Part shown: piece by piece, positions 48,801 to 58,190 of the stretch
How the letters are laid out: every line of letters starts with the position of its first letter
How positions within the stretch are numbered: position 1 is the first letter of the stretch
NCBI GenBank assembly: GCA_000149265.1
Contig: CH003126.1
Coordinates: 799,548-863,547 of the forward strand
Origin: Ciona savignyi
Taxonomy: Eukaryota > Chordata > Ascidiacea > Phlebobranchia > Cionidae
DNA length: 64,000 bases
Direction: 5' to 3'
Notes under the pieces: generated by a model
Database searches by the model: none
What the model saw: only the letters and a program-made list of their open reading frames with translations
What the model was told of the DNA's origin: nothing
Translations under genes and position numbers: made by a program

Positions 48801-48836
48801 CGCCGTGACAGCGGTTCCGCTGCACGTTCAAGATGA
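33883..48836 (+). CDS. csnk1d/csnk1e: Casein kinase 1 delta/epsilon, full coding region
   Basis: Ser/Thr kinase acting in circadian, Wnt, DNA-repair and vesicle pathways. Exons: 33883-33958, 35936-36046, 37506-37654, 38488-38716, 40240-40410, 42332-42480, then either 42841-42940 or 46100-46154, then 46387-47271 (symmetric cassette), 48216-48343 and 48768-48836 (TGA). Without the cassette the protein is 393 residues (CK1 delta/epsilon is about 415); with it, 688. Features: start [28 protein letters not shown] lysine, [10 protein letters not shown] catalytic loop, [10 protein letters not shown], the CK1 signature [18 protein letters not shown], and the family tail [13 protein letters not shown]. 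The exact delta/epsilon kinase body excludes CK1 alpha and gamma. The ATG is one base after a splice acceptor, so a 5' leader is spliced on. Confidence 0.96.
34020..34235 (+). mobile_element. SINE family A copy, head lost
   Basis: Lies in CK1 intron 1. Has aaccagccggtggttag, ttgacaaggcacttactgg, attcagtggattaatggg and a degenerate tail. Confidence 0.6.
34373..34435. repeat. 32-bp direct duplication
   Basis: Two copies of cttatatgtattgcacctaa plus aaatatag in CK1 intron 1. Confidence 0.85.
36205..36292 (+). mobile_element. Short SINE family B copy, diverged (CK1 intron)
   Basis: ggttaatgtgaccaattcac, catcatgcgttcaaaacttg, A-rich end. Confidence 0.5.
36308..36329. repeat. TA microsatellite
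   Basis: About 11 TA dinucleotides in a CK1 intron. A similar shorter TA run is at 296-320. Confidence 0.9.
41938..42200 (+). mobile_element. SINE family A copy; tail duplicated at the CK1 exon 6 acceptor
   Basis: Near-complete copy (tttagtgcgtcgccttttag head, gcgcaaggtgatctgacgat body). Its 3' end (ggggataaacata) and the following intron sequence up to the exon start are repeated at 42245-42340. Confidence 0.75.
42215..42340. repeat. Duplicated acceptor region of CK1 exon 6
   Basis: aatgcaattccaac followed by cctgaatgttgcagct (first, 42211-42243) or cctaaatgttgcagct (second, 42299-42333); the second leads into the exon at 42332. The unit includes the end of a SINE. Confidence 0.9.
42841..42940 (+). 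CDS. csnk1d/csnk1e: CK1 alternative exon 7a (100 nt, phase 0 to 1)
   Basis: Preceded by a very strong C-rich tract and CAG, and ends at AAA/gtaagt. In the frame set by the exon ending at 42480 it reads [20 protein letters not shown] and onward, a Gly/Ser-rich linker after the kinase domain. It ends in phase 1. Joining it to 46100 would give a stop after two codons, whereas joining it to 46387 or 48216 stays open. Confidence 0.8.
44683..44993. repeat. 23-bp tandem array running into the second gap
   Basis: About 13 copies of accaaatttatacagaaaat plus 3 variable bases. The 23-bp period rotates through all three frames, which explains the apparent reading frame there. Confidence 0.96.
44994..45455. 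other. Assembly gap (462 N)
   Basis: Run of N in a CK1 intron. The 23-bp tandem array on its left runs directly into it, so array collapse is the likely cause. Confidence 0.99.
46100..46154 (+). CDS. csnk1d/csnk1e: CK1 candidate alternative exon 7b (55 nt, phase 0 to 1)
   Basis: Acceptor ttgcag and donor gtgagt. In phase 0 it reads [18 protein letters not shown] and ends in phase 1, exactly the same phases as the 100-nt exon at 42841. It therefore fits after the exon ending at 42480 and before 46387 or 48216. It has no homologue I recognise, so it is supported by splice sites, frame and position only. Confidence 0.55.
46387..47271 (+). CDS. csnk1d/csnk1e: CK1 long symmetric cassette exon (885 nt)
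   Basis: Open for 295 codons between an acceptor (tttcaaag) and a gtaagt donor; entry and exit are both phase 1, so it can be skipped without changing frame. The encoded segment is basic, Ser/Pro/Lys-rich and probably disordered: [43 protein letters not shown]. It contains many possible SP/TP phospho-sites and a short helical end, [11 protein letters not shown] recognise no domain. Its GC content and codon use are higher than the flanking introns. If the donor is not used the frame continues to a stop at 47349-47351, which would make it an alternative last exon. Confidence 0.75.
47605..47885 (-). mobile_element. SINE family A copy, near-complete
   Basis: Runs from aggatacgataggatattc to the tRNA-like head (aacgcttcagctgaaaggcg). 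It lies in the CK1 intron between the long cassette exon and the conserved tail. Confidence 0.8.
48216..48836 (+). CDS. csnk1d/csnk1e: CK1 conserved C-terminal tail (2 exons)
   Basis: Exons 48216-48343 and 48768-48836. The first reads [20 protein letters not shown] then [15 protein letters not shown], matching the RERKVSMRLHRGAP block of vertebrate CK1 delta/epsilon tails, an autoinhibitory and autophosphorylated region. The second reads [20 protein letters not shown] and stops at 48834-48836. The donor gtagga at 48344 is the first unit of a 46-bp minisatellite. Confidence 0.88.
48344..48700. repeat. 46-bp minisatellite starting at a CK1 splice donor
   Basis: Units of gtaggacttaaatctttta plus taaatttgttaaaacaatta start at 48344, 48391, 48437 and 48483, then decay to about 48700. 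The first unit is the donor of the exon ending at 48343. Confidence 0.9.
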
Positions 48837-49610
48837 CGCGGCTCGAGGAGGCGTGAATCGGGTCGGGAAAAAGTGAAACTTGCTTTCAATCACCGCCTTC
48901 CTGACCTCATCGCGTTTCCAAAGTGTTTTAGCATTCCTTTTAAACCCTCATAATAAGCACTAGGCATTTGCAGATGGCGAAGTCGGTCGCGGACCAGGAC
49001 TGGCAACTTTACACCATTTGTGTACCAACCGAGTTCCTATTGCTTGTCCTACGTGTTATGTTTCAGTTTTCCCACATTTTCGTCACGTTTTGTACATTTA
49101 GCTGTTTTATAGGTTTGTTTAGCGTTCGAAATACGAGCGTGAAAAGTTTCTCTAACTTAAATGAAGTGAGTGCATGGAAATTCCGCCTTCTATTTAGCCC
49201 AATATGTACAGTTGTACACCCGACAGTGCATAGTACATTGCCTTTCTGTAACATCAATTATCATTGGGTTGAATTAATATTACGACAACAATATGCTTAT
49301 GGCAATTGGCAACGCCTTTTCCACCGCACATAACCACCCTACACGGCCACAATCCCATTCGATTGTGGTATTGAGACGCCTGCATACGGAGGCCTGTATC
49401 ACTGTGTTTCCACTCAGTTATTTTTCTAAACGTTTCTTACCACTCTGAACGGAGTTCGTCACAAAAACGTTTCTATATCTCTCCGTGTACAGTTTAAAGA
49501 TCGTTTTACACTTAGGTATTTTTACTGGACAACAATGAATTTAAAGGTAAACTGACTTGATATTAGACGATATTATTTTTAGCATGCTACTTTTGTTTTT
49601 TTTGCGTTAA

Positions 49611-49616
49611 AATAAA
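49611..49616 (+). other. Candidate poly(A) signal of the CK1 gene
   Basis: AATAAA about 775 bp after the CK1 stop. The open frame at 48968-49333 lies in the presumed 3' UTR and shows no family resemblance. The 49480-49640 block recurs in diverged form at 50690-50880. Confidence 0.45.
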
Positions 49617-49942
49617 ACACTTTTATTATGTAACGATTTTGACTTTGCTTAAACCCGTTTAAATGATAGCGTGGTTTGCGGGGCCTTTTCAAAATCATGG
49701 GGGTGTTAACAGGATATAACACTTTGTATCTTGTTAATTAGGACAGTCGGGGTGATTGCATAAAGGGGTCGTAATACCGTGCTTCACAGTTTGTTTGTCT
49801 GAGCTATTGCAGTAACCGTGGGCTACCTGTGTTTTATCTTGTTTGTTAAAACTCGGTCGTTACGGATCGTCTTCTTAAAGCCGCACGATTAGGCTTGCAG
49901 AGCAGCGAAATGAATGATGCGATACACTTTCAAAGACTTATT

Positions 49943-50028
49943 AATGTTAACCTCGTAAATGGAAAAGCGCAAGGGGATTAACAAAGGGCCATCGTCAGAA
50001 TCTTTTTCAACCGCCGTCGGGTTTAGTT
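49943..50028 (-). mobile_element. SINE family A fragment
   Basis: Short diverged match: ttaacctcgtaaatggaaa, aaggggattaacaaaggg, ccgccgtcgggttta. Confidence 0.5.
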
Positions 50029-50689
50029 TTAAATTTATCCTTTATTACATAGCCTACCTACAGCCTTATCTAACGGTTATTTAATATAAATTAATATGGG
50101 GCATCTCATAGTTCTTTCTATCTACCAGGGTAATTTCTTATGTACTGCGCGTGTTGAAATTTGCCATCAGTATCCCATTCACCATTTACTTAAATACAAG
50201 AAAAACATTTTAGTGTTAAATGAATTAATAAAAATAAATTCGGTTTGATCTCTTTCAGTCATAATACGCATTGTCGTTTTTTAAATTATTATGGTTCCCA
50301 TTTGAAAAAAATGATTGATTTTGTTCGTTTTTTTTCGAATCGACATCTGCCAGAAGGAATAATAAAATCGTAATAAAACTTTTTAATTTGTTGGACAACA
50401 TGGTATAGATGTGCAAAAAACCAAAAGTTTGGGGTATGTATCCAGGGGAATTACCCTGGGGCGTTAAAAAACAAAAAATTCTAATAATTGTGCAGGTCCT
50501 ACCTGTTTTGTTAAGAAGTTTCCAATGTAGAGAGGTGTACCGAGTCGAAATTTGTAGGCAGCATTTTTAAAAACCCTGAGTTTAGATCATCGACAACTAA
50601 CTTTTATGAGGGGATTTTTAGTGACGGTCGTTTTCGCGAAGTATGTCTGTAGGCCTATTAGAGAAATAGGTGAAATATTTCTTCTGACA

Positions 50690-50880
50690 CATAAACACTC
50701 TCTGTGTACCAACTAAGTTTAAATAGCTTTAAAGATCATTTTACACTTTTATTTTGTTAAACCAGAGATATATAAACAAGAGACTCTTGTTTCTCTTGTT
50801 TATATATCTCCGGTTAAACAATGAATTTGAAGGTTAACTGTCCTGGTATTAGACTTTTATGATGTAACAATCTTGACATT
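50690..50880. repeat. Diverged duplicate of the CK1 3' UTR end
   Basis: Matches 49480-49640 in order: tctc(c/t)gtgta, tttaaagatc(g/a)ttttac, acaatgaattt(a/g)aaggt, attagac, and tatgatgtaac or tatgtaacga. The copy carries the hairpin at 50756-50820, which the other lacks. Confidence 0.75.
50756..50820. repeat. Long perfect-type hairpin
   Basis: Left arm ttaaaccagagatatataaa plus caagaga pairs with right arm tctcttgtttatatatctcc plus ggttaa across a loop of a few bases; 27-bp arms with about two mismatches. Confidence 0.92.
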
Positions 50881-51947
50881 TTGACAAGCTCTTGACAAGC
50901 GCATTAAAATGACAACAAAGTCAAAGACTTAGAGCAAGAACTTTAATAGTTTGTAGTAACCATTTGTATTTCTCTGGCATTCATAGAGTAAAAAATAAAT
51001 CATCCATCAACACGTTTTGAAACGAAAATTTGAGACCGGGAGATGTCGCAACAGAGACGAATTTCTTGGATCGAAATTTAAGTGTAAAAAAACATGTACC
51101 TACAAGTATAGCTATGTTACACATCACTTTATTTATTAAAAATAATTTTTACTGTATTTAGTCAAGAAAATAAAGATTAGGTTCTTTTTGTGATCGAAAT
51201 AGCAATGTGAAACGCTAAAAAGTGTAAATAAAACGTTTTACAGCTGTGGTAATAAAGTTTCGGTTATAAATATGTTCTATACTGGAAAGGGTTTTTATAA
51301 AGAACATAACATAAATTTAAATAAATTATAAACAATACGTTATATTTTCTTCTTACGCATTGCAACATTTTAAGTTTAATGACTGGAGAAAAGTTTAAAA
51401 CGATTTCTGGCGGCAAACATCGGGTTACTCTAAATAACGTAGATACAATCTGCTGGAGTGACAATTCTTATTGTTAATTTTGTTACTGTGGTACTATAGA
51501 CGTTATGATTGTTTACATGGCAGTGTATGCTTTTTAAAGTAATAACGAATAAATATGTGAACTTTTGACGAAGATCTTTTTAGTGAAAGGCTGCGTTTAG
51601 CATAACTGTAGATTTTTCATTGCGTTCAAGCCTAGTCAAATGGTATATTGTTATTGGTAGATTATTATCCAATCTGGAAAGCTAGAAAGGTGTACCCCAA
51701 CAGGTTTTTTTTATTTATTATAAAATCACGTGATGAATTTGGAAAATGCAATTATTTATAGAAGACTATCCACTAAATTGATGACTAGAGATTCAGGGTT
51801 ACTGTTCAGATTATTGTTGATGTCGGGCTATTCCTAATATTTAACTTTTAGTAATTTAATTGCTTAGTTTTCAACATTTGCCATACTTTCTGAAATTTAT
51901 GTTTATTTCTGCATTTTAATGGAAGTATTTTGATAATATACTGGCAG

Positions 51948-52440
51948 GATAGGATAGGGTATTCATGTTTATCCCTGTGAATGGAAAAACCAAGGGGCCA
52001 GTATGGAAAGTACGGCAGCTGCCACTCGAGATTTTTTATTCCCTGGGTCTTTGCACACTTGGGTAATTTCACACATGCTCGTGAGCTGGCAGTATAAACA
52101 TCGTATAATTTCCAACAAACCTGTAAACCTACCTCTGGACCTCGGGTAATTTACTGTCAGTACTTTTTTGTTACGTAGATAGATATGTTAGCTGACAGAT
52201 ATGATAGATTTAGGATAGAATAATACGTTTGTTTAAGATTTTTACAAAATAGTAATAATAAGGAGATTTTGTGCACACTTGAAGTGTGCACTCTTGGACG
52301 TTTGCACACTGCACACTTAAATATTTGGCGTGTGCACACTCGAGATCTCGGCGAAAATTGACGTACTTTCCATACGGGCCAAGGGGGTTAACATACGGTC
52401 AATCGTCAGATCACCTCGTGCCCACCGTCGGTACTAGATT
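51948..52440 (-). mobile_element. SINE family A copy split by a nested foldback element
   Basis: The tail part is at 51948-51995 and its continuation at 52381-52440. The two halves join exactly in the family sequence (aaaaccaagggggttaacat) once the 51996-52380 insertion is removed. Confidence 0.85.
51996..52380. mobile_element. Foldback/MITE-like element nested in a SINE, 385 bp
   Basis: Terminal inverted repeats of 19 bp with one mismatch: left GGCCAGTATGGAAAGTACG, right (reverse complement) GGCCCGTATGGAAAGTACG. Flanked by AAGG at 51992-51995 and 52381-52384, a likely 4-bp target-site duplication (up to 6 bp, AAGGGG, under another alignment). No coding capacity. Superfamily not assigned. 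Confidence 0.85.
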
Positions 52441-52510
52441 ATAACCCTTTCCATCTTTCTAGAAGCGATCACTGTGGGTTAGGACCTATGCAAGTCTGGT
52501 TGTTATTTAT

Positions 52511-52517
52511 ATTTTAG
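52511..52517 (+). promoter_or_regulatory. Unpaired splice acceptor upstream of the WSCD-like ATG
   Basis: T-rich stretch ending ATTTTAG, 55 bp before the start codon at 52573. No matching 5' exon can be identified. This is compatible with spliced-leader addition, known in Ciona, or with a short non-coding 5' exon. Confidence 0.45.
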
Positions 52518-52572
52518 AATACAAGTGGACTTCGGAATCGAGATTACCTAAACCGTTTTACTTTGCTGTTAA

Positions 52573-54093
52573 ATGCCTTCATACAAATGGCCACCCAAGC
52601 TGCTGTTTTTTCTTCGAAAATTTATTATTGCACTTACGTTGTCTTTATTTGTGTTAGCCACCTTGGCAAACGTAGCTATGCACACTCCAATGTTGCAACC
52701 AAGGGGTCTTGGACGAAATGAAGAAAAATTACAAAGACAAATTCACCTTGACTTGGTTTGGTTGGAAAATAATTTAAATGCATCAAGTGTGCCAACTGCA
52801 AAGTTATTGGAGAGTAGTAATTCTGGAAACCTGTTGTGTCGATATTCAACCACTGGTTGCTGTACTGAATCTTCAATGCTAGTTTTGGAGAAACCTATAA
52901 AAACTTTAAACGTAACGTTTTTCTGGGAATGTATTAACGGATGTACACAAAACAAATTCGTATATGCAGCTTTTAGCAAAAATTCAAACTGTGTGTGTGG
53001 AAATGCAATTTCAAAAAAACTTGTCTTAGAATCGGAGTCATTTTTAACCCGAACTTCATGCCACAAAAATGAAACAGTTATTTACAAATTGCAAGGCCAA
53101 TGCAGTTTAATTGATTTAAACGCCGTTGAAAAGAGCACGGTGGCTTGCCTACCAATACAAGGCAAATCAGTGTTGCCAGATATTAATTTCCAGACTTTTA
53201 CAAACAAATGCGCGCTATTTTGTGAACGAAACAAATTTATATTTGTTTTAATTAATTTTGCAACGCCTACATGCATGTGTGCTAATGAAAACTCAAATAA
53301 GTTTTTTAATTCCTTATCTGCACGAGAACACTGTGATCCAGGCACCGAAATTCGGGTTGTTAGAACAAATGTTCAAGATGAACGTTGTTCTGTGAAACGA
53401 TTTGAGCCGAACCAACCCACGTTGACAGGATTGGTTAGTTTTCCTGGATCCGGAAACACTTGGACCAGACATTTGCTTGAACAAGCATCTGGATTGTACA
53501 CCGGGAGTATTTATAACGACGAAGAGCTATACGAACAAGGTTTTTTAGGAGAACTTTTACCCTGGGACTCAAGAAAATGTGCTGTTATAAAATCGCACAA
53601 ACCAACTCTAGAATTTACCTCAAAATTTGACAAAGTAATTTTACTGATTCGAAACCCATTTGATGCAATTTTATCGGAGTACAACCGTTTACAAGGAGGA
53701 CATACTGGATTTGCAAACCTGTCCCATTTCGAAAGTGATAAATGGTCCAAATTTGTTCCATACAAAATAAAAAAATGGACCCAGACCATTGACGAACATT
53801 TACTATCAGAAAAAGATCTCATGATTATTTATTACGAAAACTTGGTCAAGAATCCGATAGCTGAACTTAAAAAAATGATTGAGTTTACAGGTTTGCGAAT
53901 ACCGGACTTGAATGAGCGTCTACTTTGCACAAAACGAAATCTCCAGGGTGGATTTCGTAGAAAAAGAAAAAGCTTCAACCCATATCTTCCCTGGATGGTT
54001 AATCTGATCAACCTACACATTGCAGAGGTAACAGGCAGTTTAGAAGAATTTGGTCCTAAAGATTTTCCAGGGTATCTTCGCAATCTGGTTTAA
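52573..54093 (+). CDS. wscd: WSC-domain sulfotransferase, WSCD1/2-like, single exon
   Basis: Intronless 506-codon gene for a type II Golgi membrane protein. Residues about 11-36 form the single membrane anchor after a short basic N-terminus. Residues about 85-270 hold two diverged Cys-rich WSC-like modules (for example CRYSTTGCC, WECINGC, NCVCGN, CALFCERN, CMCAN). Residues about 285-506 form the sulfotransferase domain with the 5'-phosphosulfate loop SFPGSGNTWTRHLLEQ (about 287) and the 3'-phosphate-binding LIRNPFDAILSEYNR (about 357). Vertebrate WSCD1 and WSCD2 are longer, multi-exon and reported as sialate O-sulfotransferases; that substrate is inferred here. Possible N-glycosylation sites include NAS and NLS. 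A splice acceptor (tattttag, exon from 52518) lies 55 bp upstream of the ATG, so the leader is spliced or trans-spliced. The + strand frame is unbroken, so the gene looks functional. Confidence 0.93.
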   Translation: MPSYKWPPKLLFFLRKFIIALTLSLFVLATLANVAMHTPMLQPRGLGRNEEKLQRQIHLDLVWLENNLNASSVPTAKLLESSNSGNLLCRYSTTGCCTESSMLVLEKPIKTLNVTFFWECINGCTQNKFVYAAFSKNSNCVCGNAISKKLVLESESFLTRTSCHKNETVIYKLQGQCSLIDLNAVEKSTVACLPIQGKSVLPDINFQTFTNKCALFCERNKFIFVLINFATPTCMCANENSNKFFNSLSAREHCDPGTEIRVVRTNVQDERCSVKRFEPNQPTLTGLVSFPGSGNTWTRHLLEQASGLYTGSIYNDEELYEQGFLGELLPWDSRKCAVIKSHKPTLEFTSKFDKVILLIRNPFDAILSEYNRLQGGHTGFANLSHFESDKWSKFVPYKIKKWTQTIDEHLLSEKDLMIIYYENLVKNPIAELKKMIEFTGLRIPDLNERLLCTKRNLQGGFRRKRKSFNPYLPWMVNLINLHIAEVTGSLEEFGPKDFPGYLRNLV

Positions 54094-54725
54094 AAACATT
54101 TCATGAATCATTTGTCTCAAGTGTTCTCTTTATAAATTGTTGGAAGGTGGTTTTTGAGGGGAATTGTTTTACATTAAACATCCTATGCCTTATGCTGTTA
54201 GTCAAGTTTTTTTGTCTTTCTTATAGCCGTGCAATTCTCATATACTGTTGAATAATATATATACATTTTCCAATATTGAAAATACTGTGTTTTTTAACAA
54301 CTGTCGAATATGCGGAAAATTCTATTTATTAAAATATAACTTATTTATTAAAAAATTATGCAATTGATATATATACAGGTTATTTTGAACTGCTTTACAA
54401 TATAACGTTTTTGCTGTGACATGTGTGTGGTGTTTATTACTGTAGTTTATTACATTTATAATATTTTACTGTGGGCCTGTGGCAATCTCCAAGACAAGGT
54501 GGTATTTTTTTTGTTACCATTGCAAACCAAATTTAGTTTTAAAAGCATTGCTTATGGATATTATCAGGGATTTGAATGCAAAGAACAGAAAGTCTTGTGA
54601 CATCTAACTTAAAATATAGCACATCAACCTTATTCACATGGATTTTATAACTCCTTTTCATTCTACAAAGCATACTTAACTTGAAAGGCTTTTGTTATAT
54701 TATTGGTACATTTTATCAATCAAAT

Positions 54726-54731
54726 AATAAA
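54726..54731 (+). other. Candidate poly(A) signal of the WSCD-like gene
   Basis: AATAAA within AT-rich 3' sequence about 630 bp after the stop. The interval 54094-55215 contains no other feature I can support. Confidence 0.3.
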
Positions 54732-55215
54732 TTTCATGCTTGTTTCTTTTTGCTTTGTATTTTCTAGATGTGTTTTACCTAACATTATTTTAGTAAATTA
54801 CTTTGTAAATTAGAATTTTGTTTTACAACAGTTAAAATATAATCTGTTACCGAAACTGTGCCAAACATCATTGATAATGACACTGTATTTTTTCTCAAAT
54901 CTTAATTTATGTCTTGAAGAGCTGTACTATTTTTCTAACTATTTTTATACATGTTTGTATGCAAACAAAAGCAGTATATCTTTGAGAAAATAGATATATA
55001 ATATATTACTCTTATTTTTTAAAAATCATATCTCATCTGAATAACTATCATATCTATCTGAATACACAAAACCTTGTTGAATAAAATGTTAACGTAGAAT
55101 GTTAATTTTGCAACTTTATTTGTGATTTTTATATAAATACACATTAACATTGTTAATCGTCAAACAATTTAGGTTTGAAATGTTAACATAGAGTGCATCA
55201 GAATAAATATTTTCA

Positions 55216-58129
55216 ATGGAAACTGACGAAGCATCTCCGACTGCCCTTATTAGCACTGAACCGGCAGATCCAGCGGCCAGAAGTGAGGAAGAAAAGCAAA
55301 AAAATGAGGCTGATAAAGAGTCAGAGCAAACTCCTGGTAGGGATTGGATAGGATATTCATGTTTATCCCCGTGAATGGGAAAACCAAGGGGGGTTATCAC
55401 GCGGGCAACCGTCAGATCACCTCGCGCCCATCGTCGGGTTACCGGAGCTATTGAAGTGTGTTGTATATGATTCAAGTTTCTTTAATTTGATAGAACCCAT
55501 TAATCCGCTGGGTTCAGGCAATGTCTGTTAAGTGTCTAAGGACACAATTGACTAGATAGCGATCAGTATCGAAACTGCAACTCTTCGGCTGAAAGGCGAC
55601 GCACTAAACCACCTTTTGTTACGGACTAATCCGTAAGGATTGAAAAATTTTATTCTAGGCAAACTTGTGATCAAAATAAATGGGTGTTGGTCGTTAGGAA
55701 TTTAATAAAAATGGGTATATGTGTACATTTAATACAGCTTAATCAATAAATGTACTGGTAGTTTTAGTTTATTACTTTTATTCCAAATTTTTTTATATTT
55801 TTTATCAAATTTCCAGCTCCAGTTGTAGAAGAAAATGAAGAGGAAGACTTGGAACTCCCGGATGGTATCACCATCGATCCTCCACCTCATGTCTTCGGAC
55901 AATTTGGGAGCGGGGAACCCAGACTAATCATCACCCATATTGTCAACTACAATTTCAAGTCCTACGCCGGGAAGAAGGTTTTGGGACCTTTTCATAAGGT
56001 GGTTTTGCTCTCAACTTACTGTCTGTATCATTTCTTCATTTGTAATGGGTTACTTAGTTTAGTTTTTGCTCCTTAAAAAAAGAGTAATTATAAAAGAAAA
56101 AAAAAAGAATGTTTTTTAAAACATAGAAAAAAACATAGAAAAACATAGAAAAAACATAAAAAACATAGAAAAAGTGAATTGAGACAAAAACAGCAAAGGA
56201 ACTTCTTGTTCCTATGGTAATATCTTGTACCTACAGTCAGGGTCGAGATACTTCCGAGAATGCCAAAAAGTGTTTTTTTTAAGAAACACTTGTCACCTTT
56301 AATTATTATGCCACAACACATTTTTTACTTTTTTTCAGTTCGGGTGTTTAATGGACGAAAAAATGATTTTCAATGTCAACTAGCTGTAATTCATAAAACT
56401 ATTTTTTAAAATAGGATGTAAAATGTTTGTAAAAATCTGTTTGTATTTTTTACCTTAAGTTAATTCAGTTAAATAAGCAGTAGTAGTCTTGTTTTCTTCT
56501 TTACAGCAACTATAGTGTTGTAATAAAAATTAAAGTTTTCCCAATAATACAATTTGTTTCTGTTTTGTGTACATAAACATAAAATAAAGGTTGTCAAATT
56601 TGAAACTTGAATTGTAAATTACACCCACGCAACCCACAACAACACTATAAAATTTAGTTTATTGTTTTCAATTAATGACTTCACTTTAAAATTAAAACTA
56701 AATGAATTTACAACCCAAATGTAATAACAAACACATACTTCAAAATGATGATGTATTTTTTATTCCTGGCAATTTTATTCTTTAACTAGTAATAAAATTA
56801 AAGTGAATGAAACTGCTCTGGGATATGAAAAGTGAAATTTTAGATTTTTGCTTTTTATTACTTGTTAAATGGTGTATGTTACTAGCACCATGACACCTGT
56901 AAATTATTAACACGAGACTAATAGACAAAGTGTTTGGTGCAACCAGTACAGTGCAGCTATGCAAGTATATAATTAATTAATCACCTGACCATTGTTGCAT
57001 AATACATTTAATCTTGTCCTAAAAACAGTTTTAAACAACTTAACAATACTGTGCTTATCTTTAAAAAGTGCTGTGAATAATTCGTATTACAGTGTTTTTA
57101 ATTTAACTAATTAGCTTACTATTGTTCTATATTGAATTTACATTGTCATGTAAAGATATGTAATTTTTCCAATATGCTAAACATTAAGTAAATAAGCTGT
57201 CCGCATACTTTCATAACAGGTTCTTGACTTAAGAAATAAACACTAAATCACCTAACTATTGATGGCTAAAACAATTTTTTTTATTAATCAAAATGAGATT
57301 TAAATGATCCAATAATACCTTTCAAGTTGCACTGATGTCTGTAAATTTGCAACACTTTTACCCTATTCATTTTTAGTTTAGTGTTTTTATTCATTTTTTG
57401 CCGTAGTAATAAAAGCACCAATTAAAACAAACACAGGATCAATGAAAGACGGCAAAATGAACAGTTGTTAAATTACGGCAACCATGCTAAAAGTTATCCG
57501 AATTTACTTTTAGTTTATTCATTTTTTGCCTCAATATTTAAAAAATGGCAAAAGAATCAAATTACGACACAGGAACAGAAAAAGGCGCAAAACGACCAGT
57601 CGTTTAAACACGTCATTAAAAAAGAATATTATTTAATAAAGATAGCGGACGCAGCCGCCAAACCTAAGAAAAATAACAATATTAAGCAAACAAAATTTAA
57701 TTGCGACCAAAACAATATAAAGCCCTGAAGAAGAGTATGCGGTAAAGCGCGACTAGTACTGAGGGGGAGCCAGCTTTAGGAGAAGGTGTGGCCCAAAAGC
57801 GTGGACCAGAGAATTATAATCAAATTAAAAGAATACAGAGTAGACAACAATAACTTATATTTTAGCTACACTTTTATATTATGTCATCAAAAAAAGGTAT
57901 AAATAATAAGTTTTTAACTTTATTTCATTCACCCTAGAGTTTCACTGCGATTATCGGGCCGAACGGCAGCGGAAAATCAAATGTAATTGACTCCATGCTA
58001 TTCGTGTTTGGTTACCGCGCCAACAAAATCCGGTCAAAGAAGTTATCGGTTCTGATCCACAACAGTGAGAATCATAAAGACGCAACATCGTGCACAGTCG
58101 AGGTTCATTTCGAGAAGATAGTAGATGTG
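55216..58129 (+). CDS. smc4: SMC4, condensin ATPase subunit, first 3 exons (partial)
   Basis: Core ATPase of condensin I and II, acting on mitotic chromosomes. Exons 55216-55336, 55817-55998 and 57938-58129, phases 1,0,0. The N-terminus is acidic (METDEASPTALISTEPADPA). Then come the SMC4-specific block LIITHIVNYNFKSYAGKKVL and LGPFHK, then the Walker A loop IIGPNGSGKSNVIDSMLFVF and the block YRANKIRSKKLSVLIHNSEN. The NFKSYAG and KKLSVLIHNS motifs separate SMC4 from SMC1-3. The last exon could end at 58126 or 58129 because two in-phase GT donors overlap there (gtggta, gtaagg); the second is stronger. The coiled coil, hinge and C-terminal ATPase half are not in the window, or I did not find them in 58130-64000. 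Confidence 0.95.
55340..55625 (-). mobile_element. SINE family A copy, near-complete (SMC4 intron 1)
   Basis: Well-preserved copy with ggatattcatgtttatcccc, tcagatcacctcgcgcccat and tcggctgaaaggcgacgcac. It starts within 5 bp of the SMC4 exon 1 donor. Confidence 0.85.
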
Positions 58130-58190
58130 GTAAGGAGGGCTGTGGATTGCCTTGTATATTGCGCTGAAATAGATAGCTCTATGGACACAG

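Larger units (their letters stand above)
49620..51945. other. Intergenic region between CK1 and the WSCD-like gene
   Basis: Contains a SINE fragment, the 3' UTR duplicate with its hairpin, and AT-rich sequence. No credible gene. Confidence 0.5.

Noticed and set aside
48968-49333. 121-codon + strand open frame after CK1
   Set aside because: Lies in the presumed CK1 3' UTR, has low-complexity hydrophobic composition and no recognisable family.
52676-54083. Several open frames on the minus strand opposite the WSCD-like gene
   Set aside because: They are shadows of the real + strand frame; no splice signals, start context or family resemblance.
57465-57728. 87-codon Lys/Asn/Gln-rich open frame in an SMC4 intron
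   Set aside because: Composition reflects AT-rich DNA; there is no splice context joining it to SMC4.
57726-57770. Possible self-cleaving ribozyme or transposon-end motif (ccctgaagaagag ... gcgcgac)
   Set aside because: The hammerhead CUGAUGA core is absent and no consistent helices could be drawn.
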